Of a stretch of DNA of 64,000 nucleotides, positions 51,219 through 59,028 are shown piece after piece (position 1 is the stretch's first letter; each line of letters starts with the position of its first letter). A program made the position numbers and the translations under genes. Below the pieces are notes generated by a model. The model was not told where the DNA came from, did not search any database, and saw only the letters and a program-made list of their open reading frames with translations. The DNA is taken from positions 3,887 through 67,886 of the forward strand of contig QFPW01000021.1 of the NCBI GenBank assembly GCA_003241785.1. The letters are read 5' to 3'. Source of the DNA: Rhodovulum sulfidophilum (GTDB lineage Bacteria; Pseudomonadota; Alphaproteobacteria; Rhodobacterales; Rhodobacteraceae).

Positions 51219-51386
51219 CTAGTTGTGACGGATAAATTCACCGTCAATGGTGATAGGAAAGGCCCGCTTCCGTTCTTTCGGAGGATCAACAGGAACGGGC
51301 AAACTCTTGGCTTCACATACCCCAAAGGCAAAGCCGGTAATAAAGACCACGGGCAAAGCCCATAGCAACAGAATGACAGTCAGCAT
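51219..51386 (-). CDS. Small membrane protein, unknown
   Basis: A 55-residue frame from ATG 51386 with one N-terminal TM helix (LTVILLLWALPVVFITGFAF), a Pro-rich linker and a beta end. Immediately follows the 95-residue membrane gene. Confidence 0.65.
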   Translation of the reverse strand: MLTVILLLWALPVVFITGFAFGVCEAKSLPVPVDPPKERKRAFPITIDGEFIRHN

Positions 51387-51674
51387 TTAGTCCCCTTTCA
51401 TTTTAACGTCACGATTGGCAGTAACCAAAAAGGTGACGATTGCACCAATCAAAGCGACAAAGAATAACCCCTTTAGGGCCAAACCTATATATTCGCTATA
51501 TCGGGCAATCAATGCACCTGAATAGGCAAGTACACATAGGGCAATAACAATCATGCCCATTTGCACACCCATTTGAGCAATGCCAATCAACAGGTGTTTC
51601 AACAGTTGCATAAGCCCATAACCCAAAGGAAGGAGAATAGGCGACATGATGAAAAGCAACAAAACTATAATCAT
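51387..51674 (-). CDS. Three-TM membrane protein
   Basis: 95 residues from ATG 51674, with AGGGAG upstream. An upstream start would read through another frame. Three hydrophobic helices span most of the protein. Unknown function; possibly a membrane-active early protein. Confidence 0.65.
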   Translation of the reverse strand: MIIVLLLFIMSPILLPLGYGLMQLLKHLLIGIAQMGVQMGMIVIALCVLAYSGALIARYSEYIGLALKGLFFVALIGAIVTFLVTANRDVKMKGD

Positions 51675-51706
51675 GATACATTCTCCCTTCCTGATTAGAT
51701 AGTGGT

Positions 51707-51922
51707 TTAATCGGGCATACAAGCCCATAGAACGGCATTAGGCAATTGGTGGAACCATTCACTATTGGCAGGCTCTTGCATGTCTATAACCTCCCAACGT
51801 GGAATTACGCCACTGTGACGAATAATAGTCCCCACACGCTTGTTGTTAACAAATACACGTAGGCTATTACCATTCCGGACAATCTTTAGACCAATGGGGA
51901 ATTTAGGGCGTCGCCGCACCAT
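51707..51922 (-). CDS. Small protein, unknown
   Basis: 71 residues, basic N-terminus (MVRRRPKFPIGLKIVRNG) and a beta body. Directly after the 50-residue TM gene. No family is recognised. Confidence 0.65.
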   Translation of the reverse strand: MVRRRPKFPIGLKIVRNGNSLRVFVNNKRVGTIIRHSGVIPRWEVIDMQEPANSEWFHQLPNAVLWACMPD

Positions 51923-51924
51923 TG

Positions 51925-52077
51925 TTAAAGTCCCAACGTCTTTTGTATGGTGTCAAGGCGATACCACACGCCAACGCAAGCCATAATGAAGATATAGGCG
52001 TAAATAAACGTATACCCAAATGCCACGGCTTCATTGGACATAATGGCTTGTACCGTCCCACTCTTACGTTTCATCAT
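51925..52077 (-). CDS. Single-TM small protein
   Basis: 50 residues from ATG 52077. One TM helix (VAFGYTFIYAYIFIMACVGVW) with a polar tail. Part of the early membrane-peptide set. Confidence 0.6.
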   Translation of the reverse strand: MMKRKSGTVQAIMSNEAVAFGYTFIYAYIFIMACVGVWYRLDTIQKTLGL

Positions 52078-52107
52078 GACACAATCCCTCTTATATGAAA
52101 TTATAAA

Positions 52108-52218
52108 CCTAGTGGTTTACTATGTGACGCACCTTATACTTACTTGCAAGGCGTATAAGTCTTATTGTCACACAAGGTTTGGCATAATAAAAGCGCGCTT
52201 GCCGCACGAGCCACTAGG
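52108..52218. other. Triple-nested inverted repeat
   Basis: Three nested arms: 52108-52115 with 52211-52218, 52123-52128 with 52167-52172, and 52133-52139 with 52153-52159. In a 276-base gap between genes, likely a structured RNA leader on the - strand. Confidence 0.55.
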
Positions 52219-52245
52219 TATATAATCCCATTTGGGTATAAAGAA

Positions 52246-52296
52246 CCCCTTTAGGGAGCCATATGCATGGGGCAAAAAGGCGTCAACCTAAAGGGG
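52246..52296. repeat. 10-base inverted repeat
   Basis: CCCCTTTAGG at 52246-52255 and CCTAAAGGGG at 52287-52296 are perfect complements. Together with the hairpin at 52302-52326 they fill the space before the 223-residue gene's stop. Confidence 0.5.
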
Positions 52297-52301
52297 CAAG
52301 A

Positions 52302-52326
52302 ACCGGCAGGGGGACAATCTGCCGGT
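52302..52326 (-). terminator. Possible terminator
   Basis: ACCGGCA and TGCCGGT arms with an 11-base loop. On the - strand only a weak TTCTT follows. It may end or attenuate the early transcript of the 223-residue gene. Confidence 0.5.
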
Positions 52327-52353
52327 CCTATCTTCAAAACACCTTGCGGTGTA

Positions 52354-53025
52354 TTATGCCGCATCAGCGACCGGTTCGGCTTTCTTGTTCGATCGGCGCG
52401 GCTTTTTGGCTTGAACCATTTCAGTAACGTTAGTTTCCGTAATGGCCGGTTCATCATCCTTGATGTCGTCAAGATTCTTGAGTACACCTTTCAGGACTTC
52501 AATTTGAGCGTGATTAACCTTGTTTTCGGCATGGTCCGTCACATTCTTTTCGACAGCCGTTTCAGCACGACGAATAAGCGTCACAATAGCGGCCTTCAAG
52601 TCGAAAGGCTTTTGTGCAACTTCCCGTTCCAGTTCATAGAACGGAAAACCGGCCGCATTGCCGACATAGAAAGCATCAGCATCGGAGGACTTGAAGCGCA
52701 CCTTGTCCTCAGCCTTGATGTCGATGATTTCCTTCTTGATTTTCGGCACGTTGACAAAAAAGCCCATTTCGGACTTGCCATTGTCACGATCGAATTTCAG
52801 GCCAGTGTAGAACCGATGAACCCAATCGATCATGGCGGCAGAAAGTGAAGAACCTAAAGAGGTTTTCACAGCGTCAAGAAGGCGCGGCAGGCGTGTATAG
52901 TCGCCGTGTTCCTTGTGATGCTCGCAGATAGCGACAAGGCATTCATGTGCATCATTGCGCAAAATCTTGCCACGCTTTGCGATAGAGGAAATCATGGCGT
53001 CAATGGACTTGAGATCGGTTTTCAT
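52354..53025 (-). CDS. Early protein, unknown
   Basis: 223 residues from ATG 53025, with AAGGAT upstream; a longer reading to 53094 runs into an inverted repeat. Helical N-terminus, middle alpha/beta, Lys/Ala-rich C-terminus (KKPRRSNKKAEPVADAA). More GC-rich codons than its neighbours. Its upstream region holds a candidate operator. Confidence 0.75.
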   Translation of the reverse strand: MKTDLKSIDAMISSIAKRGKILRNDAHECLVAICEHHKEHGDYTRLPRLLDAVKTSLGSSLSAAMIDWVHRFYTGLKFDRDNGKSEMGFFVNVPKIKKEIIDIKAEDKVRFKSSDADAFYVGNAAGFPFYELEREVAQKPFDLKAAIVTLIRRAETAVEKNVTDHAENKVNHAQIEVLKGVLKNLDDIKDDEPAITETNVTEMVQAKKPRRSNKKAEPVADAA

Positions 53026-53092
53026 AGCGGTTATCCTTTTGTATTGACCTAACCATAAGGTTTTCAAAGGTCTTCCGGGCGATATTGCCCTC

Positions 53093-53123
53093 AATATACA
53101 TACAGTGTCCCCATATGTATATT
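53093..53123. promoter_or_regulatory. Palindromic operator-like repeat
   Basis: Perfect 10-base arms AATATACATA and TATGTATATT separated by 11 bases, 68-98 bases before the 223-residue gene start. Typical of a dimeric repressor site. The 160 bases to 53285 show no gene. Confidence 0.55.
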
Positions 53124-53285
53124 AAGTGAAATACCAACTAGGGTTAGAAACTTACTACTCTTGTTTACCCCTCTTTACCGTGCGGTATTTACCAAACTAA
53201 TCACCTACAAGTAAGCTTTCATTCAGCCATACCCTACACAAGAAAAGCATTCAAGGATCATTGCAAATCAATCCCTAGCTTTCTT

Positions 53286-53417
53286 TCACAAGCCAAATGT
53301 TAATGAAGATGTCCAAGCATAATAAAAATCTTCATTTTCATCATAATCCCAAAATGCAACAAAAATGACATTGTTAGCCATGTCGTGTTGCAATCCAATT
53401 GCTGTATTCTTTTCCAT
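53286..53417 (-). CDS. Small protein, unknown
   Basis: 43 residues from ATG 53417 with AAAGGGAC upstream; the longer reading has no support. A hydrophobic/aromatic core (NNVIFVAFWDYDENEDFYYAW). Rightmost - strand gene. Confidence 0.6.
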   Translation of the reverse strand: MEKNTAIGLQHDMANNVIFVAFWDYDENEDFYYAWTSSLTFGL

Positions 53418-53639
53418 AGCAAAGTCCCTTTCGCTATTTATTGAATTACCTCCTAGAATGCATCTAACGCACAAAACCACGCGCCATAACTTGCATTCAT
53501 CATACAAGAAAGGTTAGGATTTACGTTTTGACTATTGCCAGATGCATTCACAATGATAATTCTTTTGTACCCCGCCAAGGATACCTTTCCCCCCTGTTAT
53601 ACAGTCCCGCATTCTTTTGAAATGTGTACTTTAAACAGG

Positions 53640-54834
53640 TTAAAACCCAACTTTAATGGGTTCCGTTTTGTCTTTCGCTTCGCTCAAGCCGTACTTTCTG
53701 CGAAACTACTTTAACTTTATTTCTACTTTTGAGTTATTTGCTCACATTGTAACCTATAGTAAGGCAAACAGTTATCATCCACAATCTTACGAAAGCTTTT
53801 GAAGGAAGCAACCACAACCAAACTACAATGTGTATTGTTCACTCTGTTTTATCTACCCTTGTATGGTCAAACGTTCTGTAAGACCGCTAAGGGAGTGAGC
53901 AATACTGTAACCACTCAAATGAGTGTCGCCGTCCGACGGGCGAAGGGGGCATTTCACCTATACACACAAATAGAGATTGTCAGTCTCACAATGCATGTAA
54001 TTCCACCTGTTACGCTTAGTGTTTCCAAGGTTCCCATATTACTATGGTTTTCCATCCTCATGGATTATCGGCATTAGCGCCTGTCCCTTGTGGTTCTTTT
54101 CAACCGGTAGGTTAAATCACACTAATCCTAGTTAAGACGTGCTCATGACTAATCACAATCCACCTCTTGCGAAGCTTCTTTGCCCTCATCATGCGCTTAA
54201 CATAGTTCTCAAATATTCGGGATATGGCCTGCATACGCTCTTATTGTGCCGTTAATCCGCGCCACACAACAGTTAGACATACCTAGCCGTGTTGGAATTT
54301 CACCAACTGATTATATTCTTACAAAGGGAGATTTAGCACAAGAAACTAGCGTGCGCAATCCCCATTGCGAAACTTTATGCAGTTGCCCATTTCAGGACGG
54401 AACACGACTGCTAACTATGTCCCTTGGATTTCGGGCAGGGCCACCTTAGTCACTCTATTCATGACAGTCAAGCACTATTCTAAGCGATGCTTTCCGCTGT
54501 GTTTGCACTCCAAGAGGTGCTACGAAAGTTTGCACAATCCTAATCGTCGTGTGCTATCGCCAACCTCTCGACGTTGGCCCGTTTCGAAAGCTTCAAATTG
54601 CTTTGTCCCTTTCGATGATTTGAATTTAGCATACCTGTCAGATGATGCAAGAGAAAAATGAAAAAAGATTATCACGAAATATTTCAATCTGTAACATTGC
54701 TTTATCGCGCTGAATGACAGGCGAAAATCCGAGGGGAATAAGCACGAGTGCGCGCGTTATCACAAAAGGTCTGACAAATAAACTACCCATAAGTTGTAAC
54801 CTACAATCCACCATTGGTTGTATCCCTATTTAAT
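53640..54834 (-). ncRNA. Candidate large structured noncoding RNA
   Basis: About 1.2 kb without convincing genes, following a TTGACA/TATGAT promoter (54840-54869) and ending near an AACCCA/TGGGTT hairpin. Many stems appear on the - strand: a 13-base long-range pair (53832-53844 with 53893-53905, 12 of 13 plus one G-U), CACTC/GAGTG at 53912-53925, GCCAAC/GTTGGC, GTTGG/CCAAC, GCAAT/ATTGC and GCACA/TGTGC. The size and phage context recall giant phage RNAs such as GOLLD or ROOL. Identity cannot be confirmed by eye. Confidence 0.55.
53642..53662 (-). terminator. Weak terminator of the ncRNA
   Basis: AACCCA and TGGGTT arms with a 7-base loop followed by four Ts on the - strand. Confidence 0.4.
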
Positions 54835-54839
54835 CCCTT

Positions 54840-54869
54840 ATCATAACATAGTTGTACTACCTTTGTCAA
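54840..54869 (-). promoter_or_regulatory. Sigma-70 promoter of the ncRNA
   Basis: On the - strand, TTGACA (54869-54864), an 18-base spacer and TATGAT (54845-54840). It fits a leftward transcript into the structured region and possibly the early genes beyond. Confidence 0.65.
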
Positions 54870-54949
54870 GCAACCCTAGGTTGCAATCGTACTCACTAAT
54901 CGTTATAACAAATAACAATACACTATAACTTATTTATTCTTTTGTTATA

Positions 54950-55046
54950 CTCAAGTGTTACTCAAGAACTAGCGTACTCAAGAACTACTCAAGTATTTAT
55001 TACTCAAGTTATACTCTCAAGTATAATTCTCAAGTATTAACTCAAG
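54950..55046. repeat. CTCAAG repeat cluster
   Basis: Eight CTCAAG copies begin at 54950, 54961, 54977, 54988, 55003, 55016, 55029 and 55041 (spacing 11-16 bases). Further copies start at 55212, 55224, 55510 and 55526. The regular tandem layout near divergent promoters suggests iterons or binding sites of a phage protein. Confidence 0.75.
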
Positions 55047-55347
55047 TAAAGAATAATATATCTATCATCGAGAGTACATAACTCTCATTTCCTTTACTCA
55101 ACTCTATTTTCGTAGTACTTTCGAAGGGGAGAGGCCGGACCTAGGGGTGGGTGCCTATAGTTATATACAGATAGTACATATTTTTCAATAATTTAGGTGT
55201 CTAAATGGGTACTCAAGAGAATACTCAAGATAGTACTTTTGTATAATTCATACTGCGAAGCAGCAGTACCTATAGTAGTTATTTTGTTTGTTTTGTAATA
55301 AAATTAGTAAAAATAGTATTTTGTTTAAGTATTAGTGCATTTTTTAC
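55047..55347. other. Noncoding stretch with two more repeats
   Basis: No plausible gene. A/T-rich, with CTCAAG copies at 55212 and 55224 and a TATAAT-like box near 55241. It lies between the repeat cluster and the late promoter. Confidence 0.6.
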
Positions 55348-55376
55348 TTGACAGAGGTTTTAAAAAATGGTATAAT
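55348..55376 (+). promoter_or_regulatory. Perfect sigma-70 promoter for packaging genes
   Basis: TTGACA, a 17-base spacer and TATAAT on the + strand, all consensus. It drives the terminase operon with a leader of about 250 bases. Confidence 0.9.
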
Positions 55377-55633
55377 AACTCATAAGGTAAAAAAGAAACA
55401 AAGCTATGCCTTACGGCTTTGAACTCCCACTATGGTTTAGTTATTGTGATTTCAAATGACAGTGGTTGAGACTAGTGGTTGCCAACAAGCCTGATACTTA
55501 CGCTTTGTACTCAAGATCAAAAGTACTCAAGAACTGTTTGTCATTGACGTATCGGTCAAGCTACTCTTACTTGACGTTATGTACTTCAAGTATACTTTAA
55601 GGTTTTCCAATTTTAATTTTTAAGGGGAATTGT
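55377..55633 (+). other. Long 5' leader of the terminase operon
   Basis: No convincing gene. It contains a CAAAGC/GCTTTG hairpin near 55398, two CTCAAG copies (55510 and 55526) and, just before the gene, AAGGGGAA. The leader may fold to control late expression. Confidence 0.6.
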
Positions 55634-56077
55634 ATGTCCAATCAGGTTGACCTTATCGATGACATTACAAACAAAGAGACTGGCCTAACCGAACGTGAAG
55701 AAGCTTTCCTTGATTGTTTGTTTGATGAGTACAACGGTAATGTTCAGGAAGCCATGAAGGCTGTTGGTTATCCTAAGGGGACCGCCAGTTCTGTTGTAAC
55801 AAAGAAGCTTCAAAAAGAGATTCGTGAGAGAAGTAAAGAATACCTCACGTCCGCCAGTGCCCTAGCTTCCCTTCAATTGGTTAATGTTTTGTTAGACCCC
55901 AATCAGGTGGGTGCCAAGAATATTATTAGTGCTGCTAAAGAAGTACTTGATCGTTCTGGCGTTTACAAAGAAGAAGGTCCCCAAGTTACAGAAATTAGGA
56001 ATATGTTTATTTTGCCTCCCAAAGACAAAAGGGAGACAGTTATTGAACATGATCCAAATGAGGTTATTGATGTCTAA
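55634..56077 (+). CDS. Terminase small subunit
   Basis: 147 residues with an N-terminal helix-turn-helix (EAFLDCLFDEYNGNVQEAMKAVGYPKGTAS) and a helical assembly region, like phage small terminases that recognise packaging sites. Directly upstream of the large subunit, with an AAGGGG ribosome-binding site. Confidence 0.85.
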   Translation: MSNQVDLIDDITNKETGLTEREEAFLDCLFDEYNGNVQEAMKAVGYPKGTASSVVTKKLQKEIRERSKEYLTSASALASLQLVNVLLDPNQVGAKNIISAAKEVLDRSGVYKEEGPQVTEIRNMFILPPKDKRETVIEHDPNEVIDV

Positions 56078-56306
56078 TATTGTTGAACTTAAAACTCGTA
56101 GTAATAAAGCCAATCAGAGTTGTGTTGAAACACTTGAGAGTTGGTTAGATATGGCCAAGAAGGGTGAAATTAATCAAGTAGCAATTTCTGGTTTATCTCC
56201 TGATCATAGTAGTTATACTCAGTATAGTGATATTGAAGAAGTACAAACTATGTTAGGTGCTATTGAGATTTTAAAGCACAAGCTATTGGTTAGTGCAGTG
56301 GAGTAA
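56070..56306 (+). CDS. Small protein, unknown
   Basis: 78 residues from ATG 56070, overlapping the small terminase by eight bases. Helical, with VETLESWLDMAKKGEINQVAI. No family is recognised; likely translationally coupled with the terminase genes. Confidence 0.7.
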   Translation: MSNIVELKTRSNKANQSCVETLESWLDMAKKGEINQVAISGLSPDHSSYTQYSDIEEVQTMLGAIEILKHKLLVSAVE

Positions 56307-56309
56307 TTA

Positions 56310-58244
56310 ATGGAAGATAATCAGATCAAACTAGAGCGCTGGCCAGACTGGCGAAGGAAGCTCCCCTACGGTAAGATTGGAGTAGGGTATAAGATTGATC
56401 CTGAGGACCCCTATCATATTATTCCTGATGAAGATCAAATCATTTATATTGAACAAGCATTCGATCATATCGATAAGGGTGCTTCTCTTAGGGAAGTAAA
56501 CGAGTGGCTCTCTCAAAAGCTACTTAGAAGTATTGTTCATCAAACCATTTCTAACCTGTACAAGAAACACAGAAAGCCATTCCTTAACAGGAAGACTGAT
56601 CGACGTATTCTCACAGGTAAAGTTAAAAGAGATAAAGAGTCTGTAGAGAAAGCTGTAGCTAAACGTGCTGTTACTATGGCACAAAAGAAATACGAAAAGC
56701 TTTCCAATCGTAAGATTGCAGATGAAGAATTTCCTGAAGGTCCTACCCATCGTAAGGAACCTTACCGTGGTGGATTTAAAGACCCCGCTGAAACTAAAAG
56801 GTCAAAACCGCCAGTCCCTCAGGAAGTCAATTATGTGTTTAAACCCAATCCAGGTCCCCAATACGACTTTCTCTCTGCTTCTGAAGAAGAAGTTCTCTAC
56901 GGAGGCTCAGCGGGAGGCGGGAAGAGTTATGCGATGCTCGCCGATCCCATGCGATATTTCTACAATCCTAATTTTGTTGGTTTGTTGTTACGCCGCACAA
57001 ACGACGAACTCCGTGAACTCAAATGGGAATCACAAAAGATATATCCTAAGGCATTCCCCGGTGCGGTCTGGAAAGAAAAAGATTCTATGTGGGTCTTCCC
57101 TTCTGGTGCAAAGTTCTGGATGACTTATCTTGATCGTGATGATGACGTTCTTCGCTATCAGGGTCAGGCATTCACTTGGATTGGTATTGACGAACTTACT
57201 CAGTACCCCACACCTTTTGCCTATAACTATCTTAAGTCTCGTCTTCGTACGGCAGACCCTGAACTAAAAAATGCACTTTCGTTGAGAGCAACTACTAACC
57301 CCGGTGGCCCCGGTCATCATTGGGTTAAGAAGATGTTCATTGATCCTGCCCCGGCTGGTGAAGCTTTTTGGGCTAGGGATATCGAAACCAACGAAATACT
57401 TACATACCCTGAAGATCATGAAAATCCTCTACTCAGAGGTAAGCCTCTTTTCAAACGGAGGTTCATCCCCGCAAGACTTAAAGACAATCCTTATTTGTAT
57501 GCCGATGGTAATTATGAACGCTCTCTTCTTGGTCTTCCAGAAGAACAGCGGCGCAAGCTCCTTGAAGGCGATTGGTCTATAGTAGAAGGAGCTGCCTTTG
57601 CAGAATTTAATCCAAGATATCACGTCTGCAAGCCATTTGATATCCCCAATGATTGGCGTAGGTTTAGAGCTGCTGACTATGGTTATTCTAGTCCTGCTTG
57701 TGTCCTTTGGTTTGCGATTGATCCTGCTTATGATACGCTATATGTTTATAAAGAACTTTATGGACCGGGAATGACCGGTGTAGATATGGCTCATAAAGTC
57801 CTCCAAATGGAGCAAGGAGAGCCAATAGCATATGGTATACTAGATAGCTCAGTATGGCACCAAAGAGGCCACTACGGACCTTCTGTGGCGGAAGAAATGA
57901 TTGGTGCTGGTTGTAGATGGAGACCTTCTGACCGGGGACAAGGAAGTCGAGTAGCCGGAAAGAACAGATTACATGAACTACTTAAGGTACACGAAGACGC
58001 CCTTGGTAACAAAAGGGCTGGTATCGTCTTCTTTGAAAACTGTAGGCAGATTATCTCTGATCTACCAGCAATCCCCACTGATCCAGATGGCACTGAAGAT
58101 ATCGATAGTAGGTATCCTCATGATCATAGCTACGATGCTCTAAGATACGGTATTATGTCTCGACCAAGAGCTTCTAGTCCATTGGATTGGGGGACAACTC
58201 CACACAGGAAATATTCTCCTGCTGATTCAACCTTTGGATATTGA
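56310..58244 (+). CDS. Terminase large subunit with N-terminal HTH
   Basis: 644 residues. Residues 43-95 resemble a helix-turn-helix (EQAFDHIDKGASLREVNEWL). The ATPase starts near 183 with Walker A GSAGGGKS (199-206) and Walker B FTWIGIDELTQYP. A C-terminal RNase-H-like nuclease has AADYGYSSPA and HDHSYDALRYG. It packages DNA through the portal. The added N-terminal domain is not found in typical terminases of this size. Confidence 0.93.
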   Translation: MEDNQIKLERWPDWRRKLPYGKIGVGYKIDPEDPYHIIPDEDQIIYIEQAFDHIDKGASLREVNEWLSQKLLRSIVHQTISNLYKKHRKPFLNRKTDRRILTGKVKRDKESVEKAVAKRAVTMAQKKYEKLSNRKIADEEFPEGPTHRKEPYRGGFKDPAETKRSKPPVPQEVNYVFKPNPGPQYDFLSASEEEVLYGGSAGGGKSYAMLADPMRYFYNPNFVGLLLRRTNDELRELKWESQKIYPKAFPGAVWKEKDSMWVFPSGAKFWMTYLDRDDDVLRYQGQAFTWIGIDELTQYPTPFAYNYLKSRLRTADPELKNALSLRATTNPGGPGHHWVKKMFIDPAPAGEAFWARDIETNEILTYPEDHENPLLRGKPLFKRRFIPARLKDNPYLYADGNYERSLLGLPEEQRRKLLEGDWSIVEGAAFAEFNPRYHVCKPFDIPNDWRRFRAADYGYSSPACVLWFAIDPAYDTLYVYKELYGPGMTGVDMAHKVLQMEQGEPIAYGILDSSVWHQRGHYGPSVAEEMIGAGCRWRPSDRGQGSRVAGKNRLHELLKVHEDALGNKRAGIVFFENCRQIISDLPAIPTDPDGTEDIDSRYPHDHSYDALRYGIMSRPRASSPLDWGTTPHRKYSPADSTFGY

Positions 58245-58251
58245 GGTTAAT

Positions 58252-58557
58252 ATGAAATGGAAAGGTCGCAGGCAGTCTGACAACGTAAAGGTGCAGACCC
58301 CTAAAGAAAATGAAATTGCCAAAGCTGGTCTGAAACAGATGGACAAGGCAATCAACAATCCTCGTACTCTGGTCAATGAGCCAATTGAGTACAATGAAGA
58401 TTTGTCTCCTAGGGATGTGATGCAGAAAGTGATTGGTAATCCCGGTCGTGCTGCTCCTTCCGTCTCTATGAAGACAACTATGAAGCGTAACAATGATGGT
58501 AAAAATCCTGTCACCAAAGACGCTCAATTCTTCAAGCATGTAGAAAAGGATAACTAA
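58252..58557 (+). CDS. Small basic protein, unknown
   Basis: 101 residues from ATG 58252 (TTG 58234 is less likely). Basic and Lys/Asn-rich, helical N-terminal half. Between terminase and portal; role unknown. Confidence 0.7.
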   Translation: MKWKGRRQSDNVKVQTPKENEIAKAGLKQMDKAINNPRTLVNEPIEYNEDLSPRDVMQKVIGNPGRAAPSVSMKTTMKRNNDGKNPVTKDAQFFKHVEKDN

Positions 58558-58558
58558 T

Positions 58559-58828
58559 ATGGATGATAACATCATTAAGTTCCCCGGTACTGATGAATTG
58601 GAAATCGAATACTCTGATGAAGAGTTCGGTCCAAAGGTTAGTATCCCCGATCTATTGGATGCTGCCAAGGAAAGGGAGTTTGATGATGTCATCCTTATTG
58701 GTACGTGGAAAGACACTGACCATTTCTACTTTGCAAGTACAACAGGTTCCCTTCCACAAATCAACTGGAACCTAGACAAAGCAAAACATATTCTTATTCA
58801 AGCCTCACTAGAAAACTCGGAGATGTGA
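58559..58828 (+). CDS. Small acidic protein, unknown
   Basis: 89 residues, acidic, alpha/beta (IIKFPGTDELEIEYSDEEFG), ending in a helix. Starts one base after the previous stop. No family is recognised. Confidence 0.7.
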   Translation: MDDNIIKFPGTDELEIEYSDEEFGPKVSIPDLLDAAKEREFDDVILIGTWKDTDHFYFASTTGSLPQINWNLDKAKHILIQASLENSEM

Positions 58829-58831
58829 CTA

Positions 58832-59020
58832 ATGGCTAATGAAACAAGTCGTGGTAAGATTGGTAACAAGCTGGCAGATGTCATTGCTCCCGGAGCTAAT
58901 GGTGACACCCTTGCCAATGCTGTACGTGATGCTACTAAGATTGTAGTACTCACTCAGGCAGCTTATGATGCCCTTGCTGTAAAAGACGCAAATACAATTT
59001 ATATTACTACTGCTTCTTGA
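58832..59020 (+). CDS. Small virion-associated protein
   Basis: 62 residues ending in VVLTQAAYDALAVKDANTIYIT, a motif common at the ends of phage head or fibre proteins. The exact role is not known. Confidence 0.65.
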   Translation: MANETSRGKIGNKLADVIAPGANGDTLANAVRDATKIVVLTQAAYDALAVKDANTIYITTAS

Positions 59021-59028
59021 GGTAACAC

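Noticed and set aside
52199..52226. + strand promoter TTGCCG-16-TATAAT
   Set aside because: Only a partial -35 box, a short spacer and no + strand gene downstream.
53799..54661. + strand reading frames of 60-100 codons
   Set aside because: They overlap each other, lack ribosome-binding sites, have unnatural composition and fall within dense hairpins of the candidate RNA.
54950..55046. CTCAAG repeats as a CRISPR array
   Set aside because: The unit is six bases with 5-10 base gaps. CRISPR repeats are longer with uniform spacers, and no cas genes are present.
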